A stretch of 11,466 bases of DNA from Flavobacteriales bacterium. Its GTDB lineage: Bacteria > Bacteroidota > Bacteroidia > UBA10329. The DNA is taken from positions 1 through 11,466 of the forward strand of contig DMRV01000208.1 in assembly GCA_003456455.1 (NCBI GenBank), in the 5' to 3' direction. Under the pieces are notes generated by a model that was not told the origin of the DNA, ran no database searches, and saw only the letters and a list, made by a program, of their open reading frames with translations. This document shows positions 1 to 8,400 of the stretch, one piece after another. Position 1 is the first letter of the stretch; the number at the start of each line of letters is the position of its first letter. The position numbers were made by a program, and so were the translations under genes.

Positions 1-106
1 GCCTGTTAAACATATTCATTGTGAGTTGGGGGTCTTGCTGAGCATGAACCGTTGTTCCCAAGAATATAAATGCTACAGATGCTATTGTAGTAAATATCTT
101 TTTCAT
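1..106 (-). CDS. PorP/SprF-like type IX secretion membrane protein, N-terminal fragment (runs off left edge)
   Basis: Only the first 35 codons are in the window; the gene continues beyond base 1. The translation starts MKKIFTTIASVAFIFLG and has a Lys-Lys n-region, a hydrophobic core and a likely signal-peptidase I site after TVHA (residue 22). The mature protein then begins QQDPQLTMNMFNR. A mature N-terminus of the form AQQDPxxxxxMFN is characteristic of the PorP/SprF family, outer-membrane proteins that work with the type IX secretion system (T9SS) or gliding machinery of Bacteroidota. No good Shine-Dalgarno sequence precedes the ATG, as is usual in this phylum. A loose match to the Bacteroidota promoter pattern (TTTG, 17 bases, TAAATTG) lies upstream at 214-241 on this strand, but it is weak. 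Family knowledge, not this sequence, suggests that gldKLMN/porKLMN could follow. The assignment rests on a short stretch, so it is probable rather than certain. Confidence 0.65.
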   Translation of the reverse strand, partial: MKKIFTTIASVAFIFLGTTVHAQQDPQLTMNMFNR

Positions 107-265
107 ATCTAATTATTCGATTTCCTTGTTTTTCCTTTTCCCGATCGAAGACATTCCTTTTTCAAGAAGCGGCTAAGTAAAGAAATATTTCTATCAACAT
201 CAAGTTGTTAAATCAATTTATCGACTAAAAACCATCCCAAATATCTATCGTTTGGCGATTCATCG

Positions 266-1432
266 TTAGCCAAGTTTCTGGAATGTTTGCCACCAACGAT
301 CTGGGATTTGGTCTTCACAGGCTCGTTGATAGTCAACATAACTACACGGAACCATGAAGTGCCGCTGATATTTTTCTCCTCGTTTTGATGGGTATGGAAC
401 CTCCATCCACCAGCGATCGCTGCGCTGACTTTTATAGAAAATGATATCATATTGCCCATTTTCAATAGAAACGGTGTATTTCAAATACTCGTTCTTATCT
501 GCAAACGGATAATCTTGCTTTCTACTACTTACGCCTGAAAGGAAATACCAAAGCATTTGCGCTATAAGCTTTGCAGATTGCCCGTTGTCTGCTGAGGAAA
601 GTGAGTCATATAAACCGATTGATGATAATTTATCACTCAACCCAGCGTAGCGCGTAATGGCGCATGCTTGTTCCCCATATAATCCATTGGGTTCTTCTCT
701 ATAATTCGCGGGAAAATCTGATTTCCGTATGCTACTCATATCAATAGATAAGGCATCTGCATTCCGAACTATAGGTTCGACATCCTCGATATTACCTTGA
801 ACTTCTCCTAAGCGATAGACATCGAAATACAGTTTTTTCATCAACTCAACTTCCTTTGGCAACACGTGATGTGTTTGGTAAGCCAAATTGCTGAAGTTGA
901 ACAACACGTTAGGCTGATGAAGAATGATTTTCTGCAAATATCTATTTGCGTTCAGTTCATCATTCACGTCTCCAATGTCAAACCTTGAATCAACACACAC
1001 AAGGTTGACGATTTGCTCCAGCTTTTCGTACGCCAGATAATTCGCGTACGTTAAATCTTGACCTCCACCAAGAATAACAGCTATTCCGCCTTGCTTGATG
1101 ATGGCGGCTACCGAATTTGAAACAGCATAGTACGTGTCTTCAACTGTTTCGCCCGGACTAATATTCCCAAGGTCGAGAATGGGCAGCTTTCCAAAATGGT
1201 CTTTAAGTTGATAAACCTCTTGACGTATGGCCAACAGGCCTTCAGAACTTCCTTTACAATCACTTCTTCTGTCTTCCGACACGCCAAAAAGCACAACAGA
1301 GCCTTTTTCGATTTCGGGAAATCCAACTCCATCAGAAAAGGTTTGGATGCGACTTCCGAGAGTTCCTTCTGCATTCAGCTCAACTATATCTGAAGCAACA
1401 GGCTCGAAGAATAAGGCGATATCAGAGACCAT
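266..1432 (-). CDS. Arginase/formimidoylglutamase-fold protein with degenerate metal site
   Basis: The 388-aa protein belongs to the ureohydrolase (arginase/agmatinase/formiminoglutamase) superfamily and is cytoplasmic, with no signal peptide or membrane segment. The three family motifs are recognisable but altered. GGDH appears as GGGQ (residues 122-125), DAHxD as DSRFD (148-152) and SFDxD as SIDMS (229-233). Three of the six canonical Mn ligands are therefore replaced (His to Gln, His to Arg, Asp to Ser), while D148, D152 and D231 remain. Members of this Bacteroidota-type family are commonly labelled formimidoylglutamase, but with this site ordinary two-Mn ureohydrolase chemistry is doubtful. 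A C-terminal extension of about 80 residues rich in Trp, Tyr and Arg (about 305-388) follows the core. The start codon overlaps the topA stop codon by one base (TAATG), so it is probably translated by coupling to topA. No histidine-degradation (hut) gene is visible nearby. The fold is confident; the function is unknown. Confidence 0.85.
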   Translation of the reverse strand: MVSDIALFFEPVASDIVELNAEGTLGSRIQTFSDGVGFPEIEKGSVVLFGVSEDRRSDCKGSSEGLLAIRQEVYQLKDHFGKLPILDLGNISPGETVEDTYYAVSNSVAAIIKQGGIAVILGGGQDLTYANYLAYEKLEQIVNLVCVDSRFDIGDVNDELNANRYLQKIILHQPNVLFNFSNLAYQTHHVLPKEVELMKKLYFDVYRLGEVQGNIEDVEPIVRNADALSIDMSSIRKSDFPANYREEPNGLYGEQACAITRYAGLSDKLSSIGLYDSLSSADNGQSAKLIAQMLWYFLSGVSSRKQDYPFADKNEYLKYTVSIENGQYDIIFYKSQRSDRWWMEVPYPSKRGEKYQRHFMVPCSYVDYQRACEDQIPDRWWQTFQKLG

Positions 1433-3738
1433 TATTTTTTCTTTCGGGCTGCGCCTCGCTTAGGTTTAGCAGGCGCTTTCGCAATAATTTCCTTACAATC
1501 TGCCAAGGTCAGCGACTCTGGTTCCGTCCCTTTTGGAATACGATAATTTGTTTTGCCCACGGCTATGTAAGGACCATACCTACCATTTTTCACCTGAACA
1601 ACATCATCTCCATCCTTGAACTCATTAATCATCATCTTTTTGAGTTCTTCTCTCTTGACCTCAATAAGCGTGATTGATTCCTCTTTAGTAATTGTCATCG
1701 GGTCGAGTTCGCCAATGGATACATACGACTTACCGTGACGAACATATGGACCGTATTTTCCAATGCCAATGGTGAGTTTTTCACCCTCAAACTCTCCTAT
1801 TTCACGCGGGAGTTTGAAAAGCTCTAGTGCTTCTTCAAGCGTGACTTCCTCCATTCGTGTTCCTGCAGGAATACTTGCAAACTTTGGTTTCTCCTCGTTT
1901 TCCGCTTCTCCAATTTGAACCATTGGACCAAAACGACCTAAACGAGAATAAACGTTTCTTCCAGAAGCAGGATCGACACCAAGCAATCTCTCGCCCGTTG
2001 CCTTTTTTGCATTCTCAGCAGTATGAACAGTCGTTTTGTGAAACGGCTTGTAAAAAGCGTCAATCATCGAAGTCCACTCTTTCTCACCATCCGCAATCTC
2101 ATCAAACTCTTTTTCTACCTGAGCAGTGAAGTTGTAATCGAGAATCTCCGTGAAATTCTCCACCAGGAAATCCGTAACCACTTTTCCAATAGCAGTTGGA
2201 AACAACTTAACTTTTTCCGCCCCCGTAATCTCCGTTTTAACTTCTTCTTTTATTCCTTCCTTGTCTAAAAGGATGTAGCCATACTCGCGCTCAACTCCTT
2301 CTTTCCCCTCCTTAACCACATAATTTCTATTAATAATGGTGTTGATGGTTGGTGCGTAGGTAGATGGTCGGCCAATACCTAACTCCTCAAGTTTCTTCAC
2401 CAAACTTGCTTCGGTATAGCGTGCAGGTGGCTGACTAAAACGCTCAATTCCTTCCACTTTATCAGCATCCAAAGCCTGACCAACAGTCATATTCGGAAGC
2501 ATTCCTTTTGTGTCTTCCGTTTCGTCATCCGTTCCTTCTAGGTATGCTTTCAAAAAACCTTCAAAAACAATCACCTCGCCCTGCGCAACAAACCCAATAT
2601 CAGAACTAGACACACTAACATTAACGGTGGTGCGCTCCAATTTGGCGTCTTCCATTTGCGAAGCAATGGTTCTTTTCCAGATTAAATCATACAGGCGCTG
2701 TTGTGCGGCATCTCCTTTTACTTCTTTCTTGTCCATATACGTAGGACGAATAGCTTCGTGCGCTTCTTGCGCACCCTTTGATTTAGAACTGTATTTACGC
2801 GTTTTGGCATACTCCGCGCCATACAGTTTCGCAATCTCATCTTTAGCAGCGTTTAAAGCAAGGTCAGATAGATTCACGCTATCCGTTCTCATATAAGTAA
2901 TATGTCCTTGCTCGTATAAATCCTGAGCTACGCGCATTGTTCTGGTAACGCCAAAACCAAGTTTACGACTTGCTTCTTGTTGCAATGTTGAGGTTGTAAA
3001 AGGGGCAGCTGGCGTTCGTTTTCCTGGTTTTTTCTGAAGGTCTGCTACAGAAAACGAAGCGTTTTCACAGCCAGCAATAAATGTGCGCGTTTCTTCAATT
3101 GTATCAAAACGTTTGCTGAGTTCAGCACGAACCTCCATTCCATCCACATTGAAATAGGCTAAAACTCTGAAAGCCGAAGTCGGATTAAAGTTCTCTATTT
3201 GGCGCTCGCGCTCTACAATTATCCGAACTGAAACGGACTGAACTCTTCCTGCAGAAAGGTTTGGTTTTACCTTCTTCCATAGTACGGGAGAAAGTTCGTA
3301 ACCAACTAATCGATCAAGAATTCTTCGTGCTTGCTGAGCGTCCACCAATTCCTTGTTGATAGGGCGCGGGTTTTCAACCGCATTTTGAATCGCGGACTTC
3401 GTGATTTCATGAAACACTATTCGTTTGGTTTTGGCTTTGTCCAATTTTAGCGCTTCAAACAAATGCCATGCGATAGCTTCTCCTTCGCGATCCTCGTCCG
3501 AAGCCAACCAAACCATTTCCGCTTGCTTACTGAGTTTTTTCAACTCTTTGACCAATGAGTCTTTCCCTTCTAAGATTTCATACACAGGTTTGTAATTGTT
3601 CTCTACATCTACGGATAGTTTTTTGTTTGGAAGTCCACGGACATGCCCAAAGCTGGATTTAACCGTGAATTCCTTCCCAAGAAAACCCTCAATGGTCTTC
3701 GCTTTAGCAGGTGACTCAACAATTACAAGGTTCTTCAT
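1432..3738 (-). CDS. topA: DNA topoisomerase I (type IA)
   Basis: The 768-aa protein relaxes negatively supercoiled DNA by cutting one strand through a 5'-phosphotyrosine link. The N-terminal Toprim domain (about 1-145) has the catalytic Glu in VESPAKAKTI (residues 7-16) and the acidic DEDREGE motif (81-87). The active-site tyrosine is Y282 in TYMRTDS. Other type IA landmarks are LSAGRVQSV (161-169), EAHEAIRPT (325-333) and GIGRPSTYA (454-462). The C-terminus has no Cys4 zinc fingers. It carries three Toprim_Crpt-like repeats with a G-R/K-F/Y-GP core near 601, 660 and 719, then a Lys/Arg/Ala-rich tail. The length is normal for a full Bacteroidota TopA and nothing is broken. The start gives the canonical MKNLVIVESPAKA N-terminus. 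It lies 62 bases downstream of the membrane kinase gene and overlaps the arginase-like gene by one base at its 3' end. Co-transcription with the kinase operon is possible but not shown. Confidence 0.97.
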   Translation of the reverse strand: MKNLVIVESPAKAKTIEGFLGKEFTVKSSFGHVRGLPNKKLSVDVENNYKPVYEILEGKDSLVKELKKLSKQAEMVWLASDEDREGEAIAWHLFEALKLDKAKTKRIVFHEITKSAIQNAVENPRPINKELVDAQQARRILDRLVGYELSPVLWKKVKPNLSAGRVQSVSVRIIVERERQIENFNPTSAFRVLAYFNVDGMEVRAELSKRFDTIEETRTFIAGCENASFSVADLQKKPGKRTPAAPFTTSTLQQEASRKLGFGVTRTMRVAQDLYEQGHITYMRTDSVNLSDLALNAAKDEIAKLYGAEYAKTRKYSSKSKGAQEAHEAIRPTYMDKKEVKGDAAQQRLYDLIWKRTIASQMEDAKLERTTVNVSVSSSDIGFVAQGEVIVFEGFLKAYLEGTDDETEDTKGMLPNMTVGQALDADKVEGIERFSQPPARYTEASLVKKLEELGIGRPSTYAPTINTIINRNYVVKEGKEGVEREYGYILLDKEGIKEEVKTEITGAEKVKLFPTAIGKVVTDFLVENFTEILDYNFTAQVEKEFDEIADGEKEWTSMIDAFYKPFHKTTVHTAENAKKATGERLLGVDPASGRNVYSRLGRFGPMVQIGEAENEEKPKFASIPAGTRMEEVTLEEALELFKLPREIGEFEGEKLTIGIGKYGPYVRHGKSYVSIGELDPMTITKEESITLIEVKREELKKMMINEFKDGDDVVQVKNGRYGPYIAVGKTNYRIPKGTEPESLTLADCKEIIAKAPAKPKRGAARKKK

Positions 3739-3800
3739 ATGGCGTATTTGGGTGTGATTTTAGGGGCACAAAGAAAACTAAATATTGAAACGATGAAAGT

Positions 3801-4802
3801 TTAGTCATCAACTCGTGGCAGCTTGACAAGAAATTTTGCGCCATTGGGCTTGTTGTCAAGAACCGAGATTACCCCACCATGTCTTTCAACTAAAAGCCTT
3901 ACTAAATAAAGGCCGATACCCGTTCCCTTAGTTTGACGAACATCTTCATTTCCTCTGCGATAAAAGCGCTCAAAAATTTTTTTCTTTTCACTATTCGGGA
4001 TTCCTTCTCCATTATCTAAAACAGAAAATTCTATTTCATCCTTCTCCGCTAAGTTCAGTTTTACGGTAATGGCTCCGCTTCCACCGTACTTAACAGCATT
4101 ATCAACCAAGTTGATGACAATACTATGAAAAGCCATTTTATCGATACTTGATTCAATGTCGGAATCAATGGTTAATCTCAGTTGTTTTTCTTCTAGTTGC
4201 TTGGCATACGTTCCCTCAACTAACTCTTTCAAGAATTTAGAAAGATTCATTTTCTCTCTATCTAAAGGAAGTCCGCCAGATTCTACCCTATTAACCAACA
4301 AAAGGTTTTCTACCAGGCTTTCCAGCCGATTGGTATCTCCAAGGGCTCGTACATATAATTGGGTTCTTTTCTCCTCAGGAATATTTCTGGTGTGCAGCGT
4401 TTGCAGTTGAAGTTTAATGGCCGCAAGGGGCGATTTTAGTTCGTGCGTAATAGATAGAAGAAAGTTTTTCTGCTGCTCGGCTACATCAAGTTGTTTAGCA
4501 ACGCTTCTGCGGACCGCCCAAAATCCGAGGAGTAGAATGAAAACGAAGACTGCCCCTTCTCCCAAAACCATCCAAATGCTAAGCGATAGTTTTTCGTCCA
4601 GTTGTGCCTTTTGTATCAACTGTTCGGGGCCAACCAATTCGGAGAGAACAAGCATTTCTCGCTTTAGCGTATAAATCTCTGCATTGAGATTGACCAACAT
4701 ATACGCCCACCATGCAAATTGCACGAGCACATAAAACCCTAGTAAATAAATAAGCGCTCCTTTGGGTGCCTTAAAAGTTTTTTTTTGAAGAAAACCGGAC
4801 AT
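3801..4802 (-). CDS. Membrane sensor histidine kinase, HisKA/EnvZ class
   Basis: This 333-aa inner-membrane kinase has two predicted transmembrane helices, about residues 17-38 and 74-97, which enclose a small extracytoplasmic segment of about 35 residues. No HAMP domain separates TM2 from the dimerisation domain. HisKA follows at about 112-175, with the phospho-acceptor H120 in SITHELKSPLAAIK. The ATPase domain (about 220-331) contains the N-box N231/N235 (NLVDNAVKYGG), the G1 box DNGEGIP (263-269), the F-box FERFYRRG (277-284) and the G2 box GTGIGL (293-298), so it looks catalytically complete. Its ATG overlaps the stop codon of the preceding response regulator by one base (TAATG), which implies coupled translation. 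Kinases of this class normally pair with OmpR-type regulators, yet the coupled regulator is NarL-type and no OmpR-type gene is visible here. The small loop makes a large ligand unlikely; it may sense the membrane or a partner protein. Confidence 0.95.
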   Translation of the reverse strand: MSGFLQKKTFKAPKGALIYLLGFYVLVQFAWWAYMLVNLNAEIYTLKREMLVLSELVGPEQLIQKAQLDEKLSLSIWMVLGEGAVFVFILLLGFWAVRRSVAKQLDVAEQQKNFLLSITHELKSPLAAIKLQLQTLHTRNIPEEKRTQLYVRALGDTNRLESLVENLLLVNRVESGGLPLDREKMNLSKFLKELVEGTYAKQLEEKQLRLTIDSDIESSIDKMAFHSIVINLVDNAVKYGGSGAITVKLNLAEKDEIEFSVLDNGEGIPNSEKKKIFERFYRRGNEDVRQTKGTGIGLYLVRLLVERHGGVISVLDNKPNGAKFLVKLPRVDD

Positions 4803-5449
4803 TATCCAATGTCAAGTAATTGACCCTGCTCCAGTGCAAATCGAACCAATCCAACCACATTCTTCACTCTCAATTTCTTGATAAGGTTTCGCTTGTGAGT
4901 TTCCACCGTCCTGAGACCGATGTTAATCTTCTCCGCAATTTCTTGATTGGTGTATTCTTTGGCCACAAAATGCAGCACTTCCTTCTCTCGGTTACTTAAA
5001 ACTATTTCATGCTCTGCCTCGCCATCTGCACTAATAGATTGCGTCATTATATCCAAGACCTCTTGGCCATAATAGTTTCCTCCTTGCATCACGGCTTCAA
5101 TGGCGCGTAGTACTTCTTGATGGGCTGCATTCTTAAGAATATATCCTGAAGCTCCCGCTTTTAGCATGCGTCTGATTACTTGCACTTCTTCATGCATGGA
5201 AAACGCCAGGACTTTTATCTCTGGCCACCTTTGTTTAATGGTTTCCGTGGTTGTGACATCCAGTTTCCCATCCATATTGATGTCCATTAAAACAACATCC
5301 GGCTTGTCCGTTTCTATGCAAGCCAAAGCTTCTTTGCCATTAGCGGCTTCACATATTACCTCAATGTTTTCGACTTTTTCGAGCAATGAGACAATTCCTC
5401 CACGAAGAATCGGGTGATCATCGACCACTATCAGTTTAACTTTGTTCAT
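4802..5449 (-). CDS. NarL/LuxR-family DNA-binding response regulator
   Basis: The 215-aa regulator has an N-terminal receiver domain (about 1-122) with the acidic pair D10/D11, phospho-acceptor D56 in VLMDINM, the switch residue S84 and the conserved K106 in YILKNA. A LuxR-type helix-turn-helix follows at about 150-210 (LSNREKEVL, then TNQEIAEKI, then RTVETHKRNLIKKL), typical of NarL/FixJ regulators that bind DNA as dimers. The loop after D56 usually reads MPxxDG. Here it reads MDGKLD, so the conserved proline is missing although the length is unchanged. The gene starts inside the end of the large kinase gene (ATGA, 4-base overlap) and ends on the start of the membrane kinase (TAATG). Its natural partner is the upstream HisKA_3 kinase, as in NarX/NarL and DegS/DegU-type pairs. 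Target promoters cannot be named from this window. Confidence 0.96.
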   Translation of the reverse strand: MNKVKLIVVDDHPILRGGIVSLLEKVENIEVICEAANGKEALACIETDKPDVVLMDINMDGKLDVTTTETIKQRWPEIKVLAFSMHEEVQVIRRMLKAGASGYILKNAAHQEVLRAIEAVMQGGNYYGQEVLDIMTQSISADGEAEHEIVLSNREKEVLHFVAKEYTNQEIAEKINIGLRTVETHKRNLIKKLRVKNVVGLVRFALEQGQLLDIG

Positions 5450-8400
5450 TCGTTTCTCTTTGGTACATCAATATTAACAAGTGTGCCCGAATTTTCCGAA
5501 CTCTCTATGTCTATTTGCCCACTAATTGAATTGATTCGAGAGATTACATTACTCAAGCCTATTCCATCTGAAGCCTCTTCAATATTAAATCCGACTCCAT
5601 CATCTTCTACGGTAAAATTGATTGAATCGCCATGATCGATGAGACTTACAAAAACCTTACTGCACGAAGCATGCTTCTGTATGTTATTGAGGAGCTCCTG
5701 TGCAACTCTATAGACATTTACTTCAATTTGTTGGCTATACCTCTTGTCTAAATCTACATGGTTAAACATCACGTTAATTCCAGACCGATCCTGCAGGTTA
5801 GTGCATATTTGGTTAATCGCCTCTTTTAACCCAAAACTTTCTAATACCTCCGGCATAAGGTCGTGAGAAATATTTCTGACTTCCCTAATCGCTTCCTGAA
5901 GGTTCTGGTTCAAACTAGTTAAGTCAGTGATAATGGTTTTTACATCTTCTTCTAAAATCTCTTCTCGAATTTGAGAAACTTGGAGCGCAATAGCAGAAAG
6001 TACTTGTCCAATCCCATCATGTAACTCAGCACCAAGACGTTTCCGTTCCTGTTCTTGACCCTGTAGCACTGCATTCATAACTGATAGTTCTTTGCTCCGT
6101 TCTGCGGTTACATCCCTGACAATAACTATTGCTTTGAAAAACTTACCATCATGAATTATGGCTACGAATTTTGCCAGGTACAAAACTGTACTTCCATCTG
6201 GCCCAGCGTATGCCTGTTCAATCTCGAAAGACTCTCCGGTTTTTTTAAGTCTTTCGTACTTAACACGGATTTCCGCAGCTCTTTTTTCATCATATATATC
6301 ATACAAAGAAGTACCAATCACATCAGTTTCTGTGTTACCCTGAGTGGTTTTATTAACAGATTCAAAAATACCTTCTTCGTCATGTACGCTTATAACATCT
6401 TCCACATTCTCAAAAACAAGCCTAATTCTTTCCTCCGAGTGTCTTAGCTTTTCTTCTTGCTCCTTTTTCTCAGTTCGATCGCGCATTAGCGACTGAATAT
6501 AGATTTGCCCATCTTCCACCCTCTTCACAAAACGAACTTCAACCGGTACCTTACCGCCATCTTTTCGAAGAACAGTGGTTTCGAACGTTTGAGGCCTGTT
6601 GACATCTAGCACCTTCAGGAATTTCTGATAAAGCTCCCCTTTCCAAACTGGATCAATTTGATTCGCTGTCATTGTCAGCAACTCATGACGAGAGTACCCA
6701 AGCATATCGGTAGCCTCCTGATTCACGTCCAAAATGTTCTGTTCCACATCATGGAAGAAGAAGGCATCTCCAGAGTTCAGGGACAGTGATTCGAGTCGGT
6801 CTTGAGTCAGTTTAGCTTCACGCTCGGCTAAAACCTTTGTAGTCATATCTGTTGAGCAGGAATAGAATCCGGTAACCACACCATCTGCATCAAACTCAGG
6901 AGCAAGCACTACGTTAAAGTAACGATGCACGCCATCATTCATGGTGTAATGATATTCGTAGTTTACAAGATTGCCCTCGAGAACATCATTTACATAAACC
7001 ATCAGGTCGTTCAGCACATCTTGTCCAACGATATCTACAACCCTTTTTCCTTCTGATGCAAGAGGGTCTATCCCTCTATTTCTGTACGCTTCATTGAAGA
7101 ATAAATACCGTAAATCTTTAGATATCCGAGATATGTAAATTGGAATCGCATTAAGTATCATGCGCGTTTCCGCTTCAATTTGGGCTAGAACCTTAGTAGT
7201 TCTTTCTAACTTCTTTTCAGCCTTCTTTCTTAGCTCAATTTCACGTTGCTGAATGTTTTGAAGAATCCGGTTTTCTATAAATATTGAAGCATGGTGTGCC
7301 AAATCACGAATCTGAAATACATCTTCCTCTACCAATGGGTTTTGGTCATGAAGTCGGGTCAAATTCAAGGTGCCAAACACGTTATTGTGTCCTCGAAGCG
7401 GAACGTAGCAAAAAGAAGATGGTAATATATCTAGGTCTACCTGCTGCTCTTTCGTTTTGCTCAATATTTCGTCTGACAACCTTGGCACGAACACTTCTTC
7501 TCCAGTAGCTATCACCTTGCCAATCATGCCCTCACCAATTTTAAAACTGGTTTTACTGAAATGCTCTTTGATTTTTACTCGTACCAGCTTGTCTTTATGA
7601 TGAATTGCCGCTGGAATAATTTCTTTTGTTTCCTCCTCAATTAACTGAATATCACAAACCACATCAAAAAACAAGGCTACTTGTTTTGCAAAACCCTGTA
7701 AAACTTCCTCCAGATTGGAATCCACATCTGCAAGAATCTGAGATGTGCTGAGTTTAAATTCAACCCATTTTTTGTCTTGTTCCAATTGCTTTTCTGCGGC
7801 TACTCTCCTCTCAGTTTCAATTGCTTCCCGTTCTTTTAGCAAACCGTTTTCAACAAATAATGAAACGTATTCGCTCAGCCGCCTTATTCTATCAAGCTGA
7901 AACGCTGAAAAGTGCTTTTGTCCCTCTAGACGCGTAACGTTTAATGAGCCTAAAACACCGTTAGATCCATGCAGTGGCACATACAACATGCTAATAGGAA
8001 CAATCCGCTTATCAATAGAACGTGGTCCCACTCGCATGTTTTCAGGAACATCTTTAAAAAGAACCTCCTTACCCGTTTCAATTACGGCTCCCACAAGACC
8101 TTCTCCTCTTCTTACAGTGCGAGACTCAAAAAGCTTGAGAATAATGTTTCGAATTTCCTCATCGGGGTGATAAATTGCTTGCGGAATAATTATCCCCGTT
8201 TCTTGATTGAGGATAGAGATGTCGCAAACAGCGCCAAAATAAAGAGACACGTTTTCGGCTAATTCGCGTAAGGCAACCTGATATATCCTATTTGGTTGGG
8301 AGAGTACTTCAGCCGCCCTCAGCAAAAACTCATTGTATTTGTTTAGTCTATCGAGTTCTTCCGCCTGCTTGAGTTCTGTAATGTCGCGGATTACGCCAAC

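Noticed and set aside
208..465. Minus-strand open frame of 85 codons overlapping the end of the arginase-like gene
   Set aside because: It overlaps the well-supported arginase-fold frame in another phase and shows no domain or signal.
2510..2896. Plus-strand open frame of 128 codons inside topA
   Set aside because: It lies antisense to the conserved catalytic part of topA, has low-complexity Ser-rich content and no recognisable family, so it is a shadow of the real gene.
3739..3800. A dedicated topA promoter in the 62-base gap
   Set aside because: TAGTTTTC is the nearest match to TAnnTTTG and no properly spaced TTTG was found, so it is too weak to list.
6151..6447. Plus-strand open frame of 98 codons inside the large kinase gene
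   Set aside because: It lies antisense to the PAS4 coding region and its composition and motifs match no family; the minus-strand frame explains the sequence fully.
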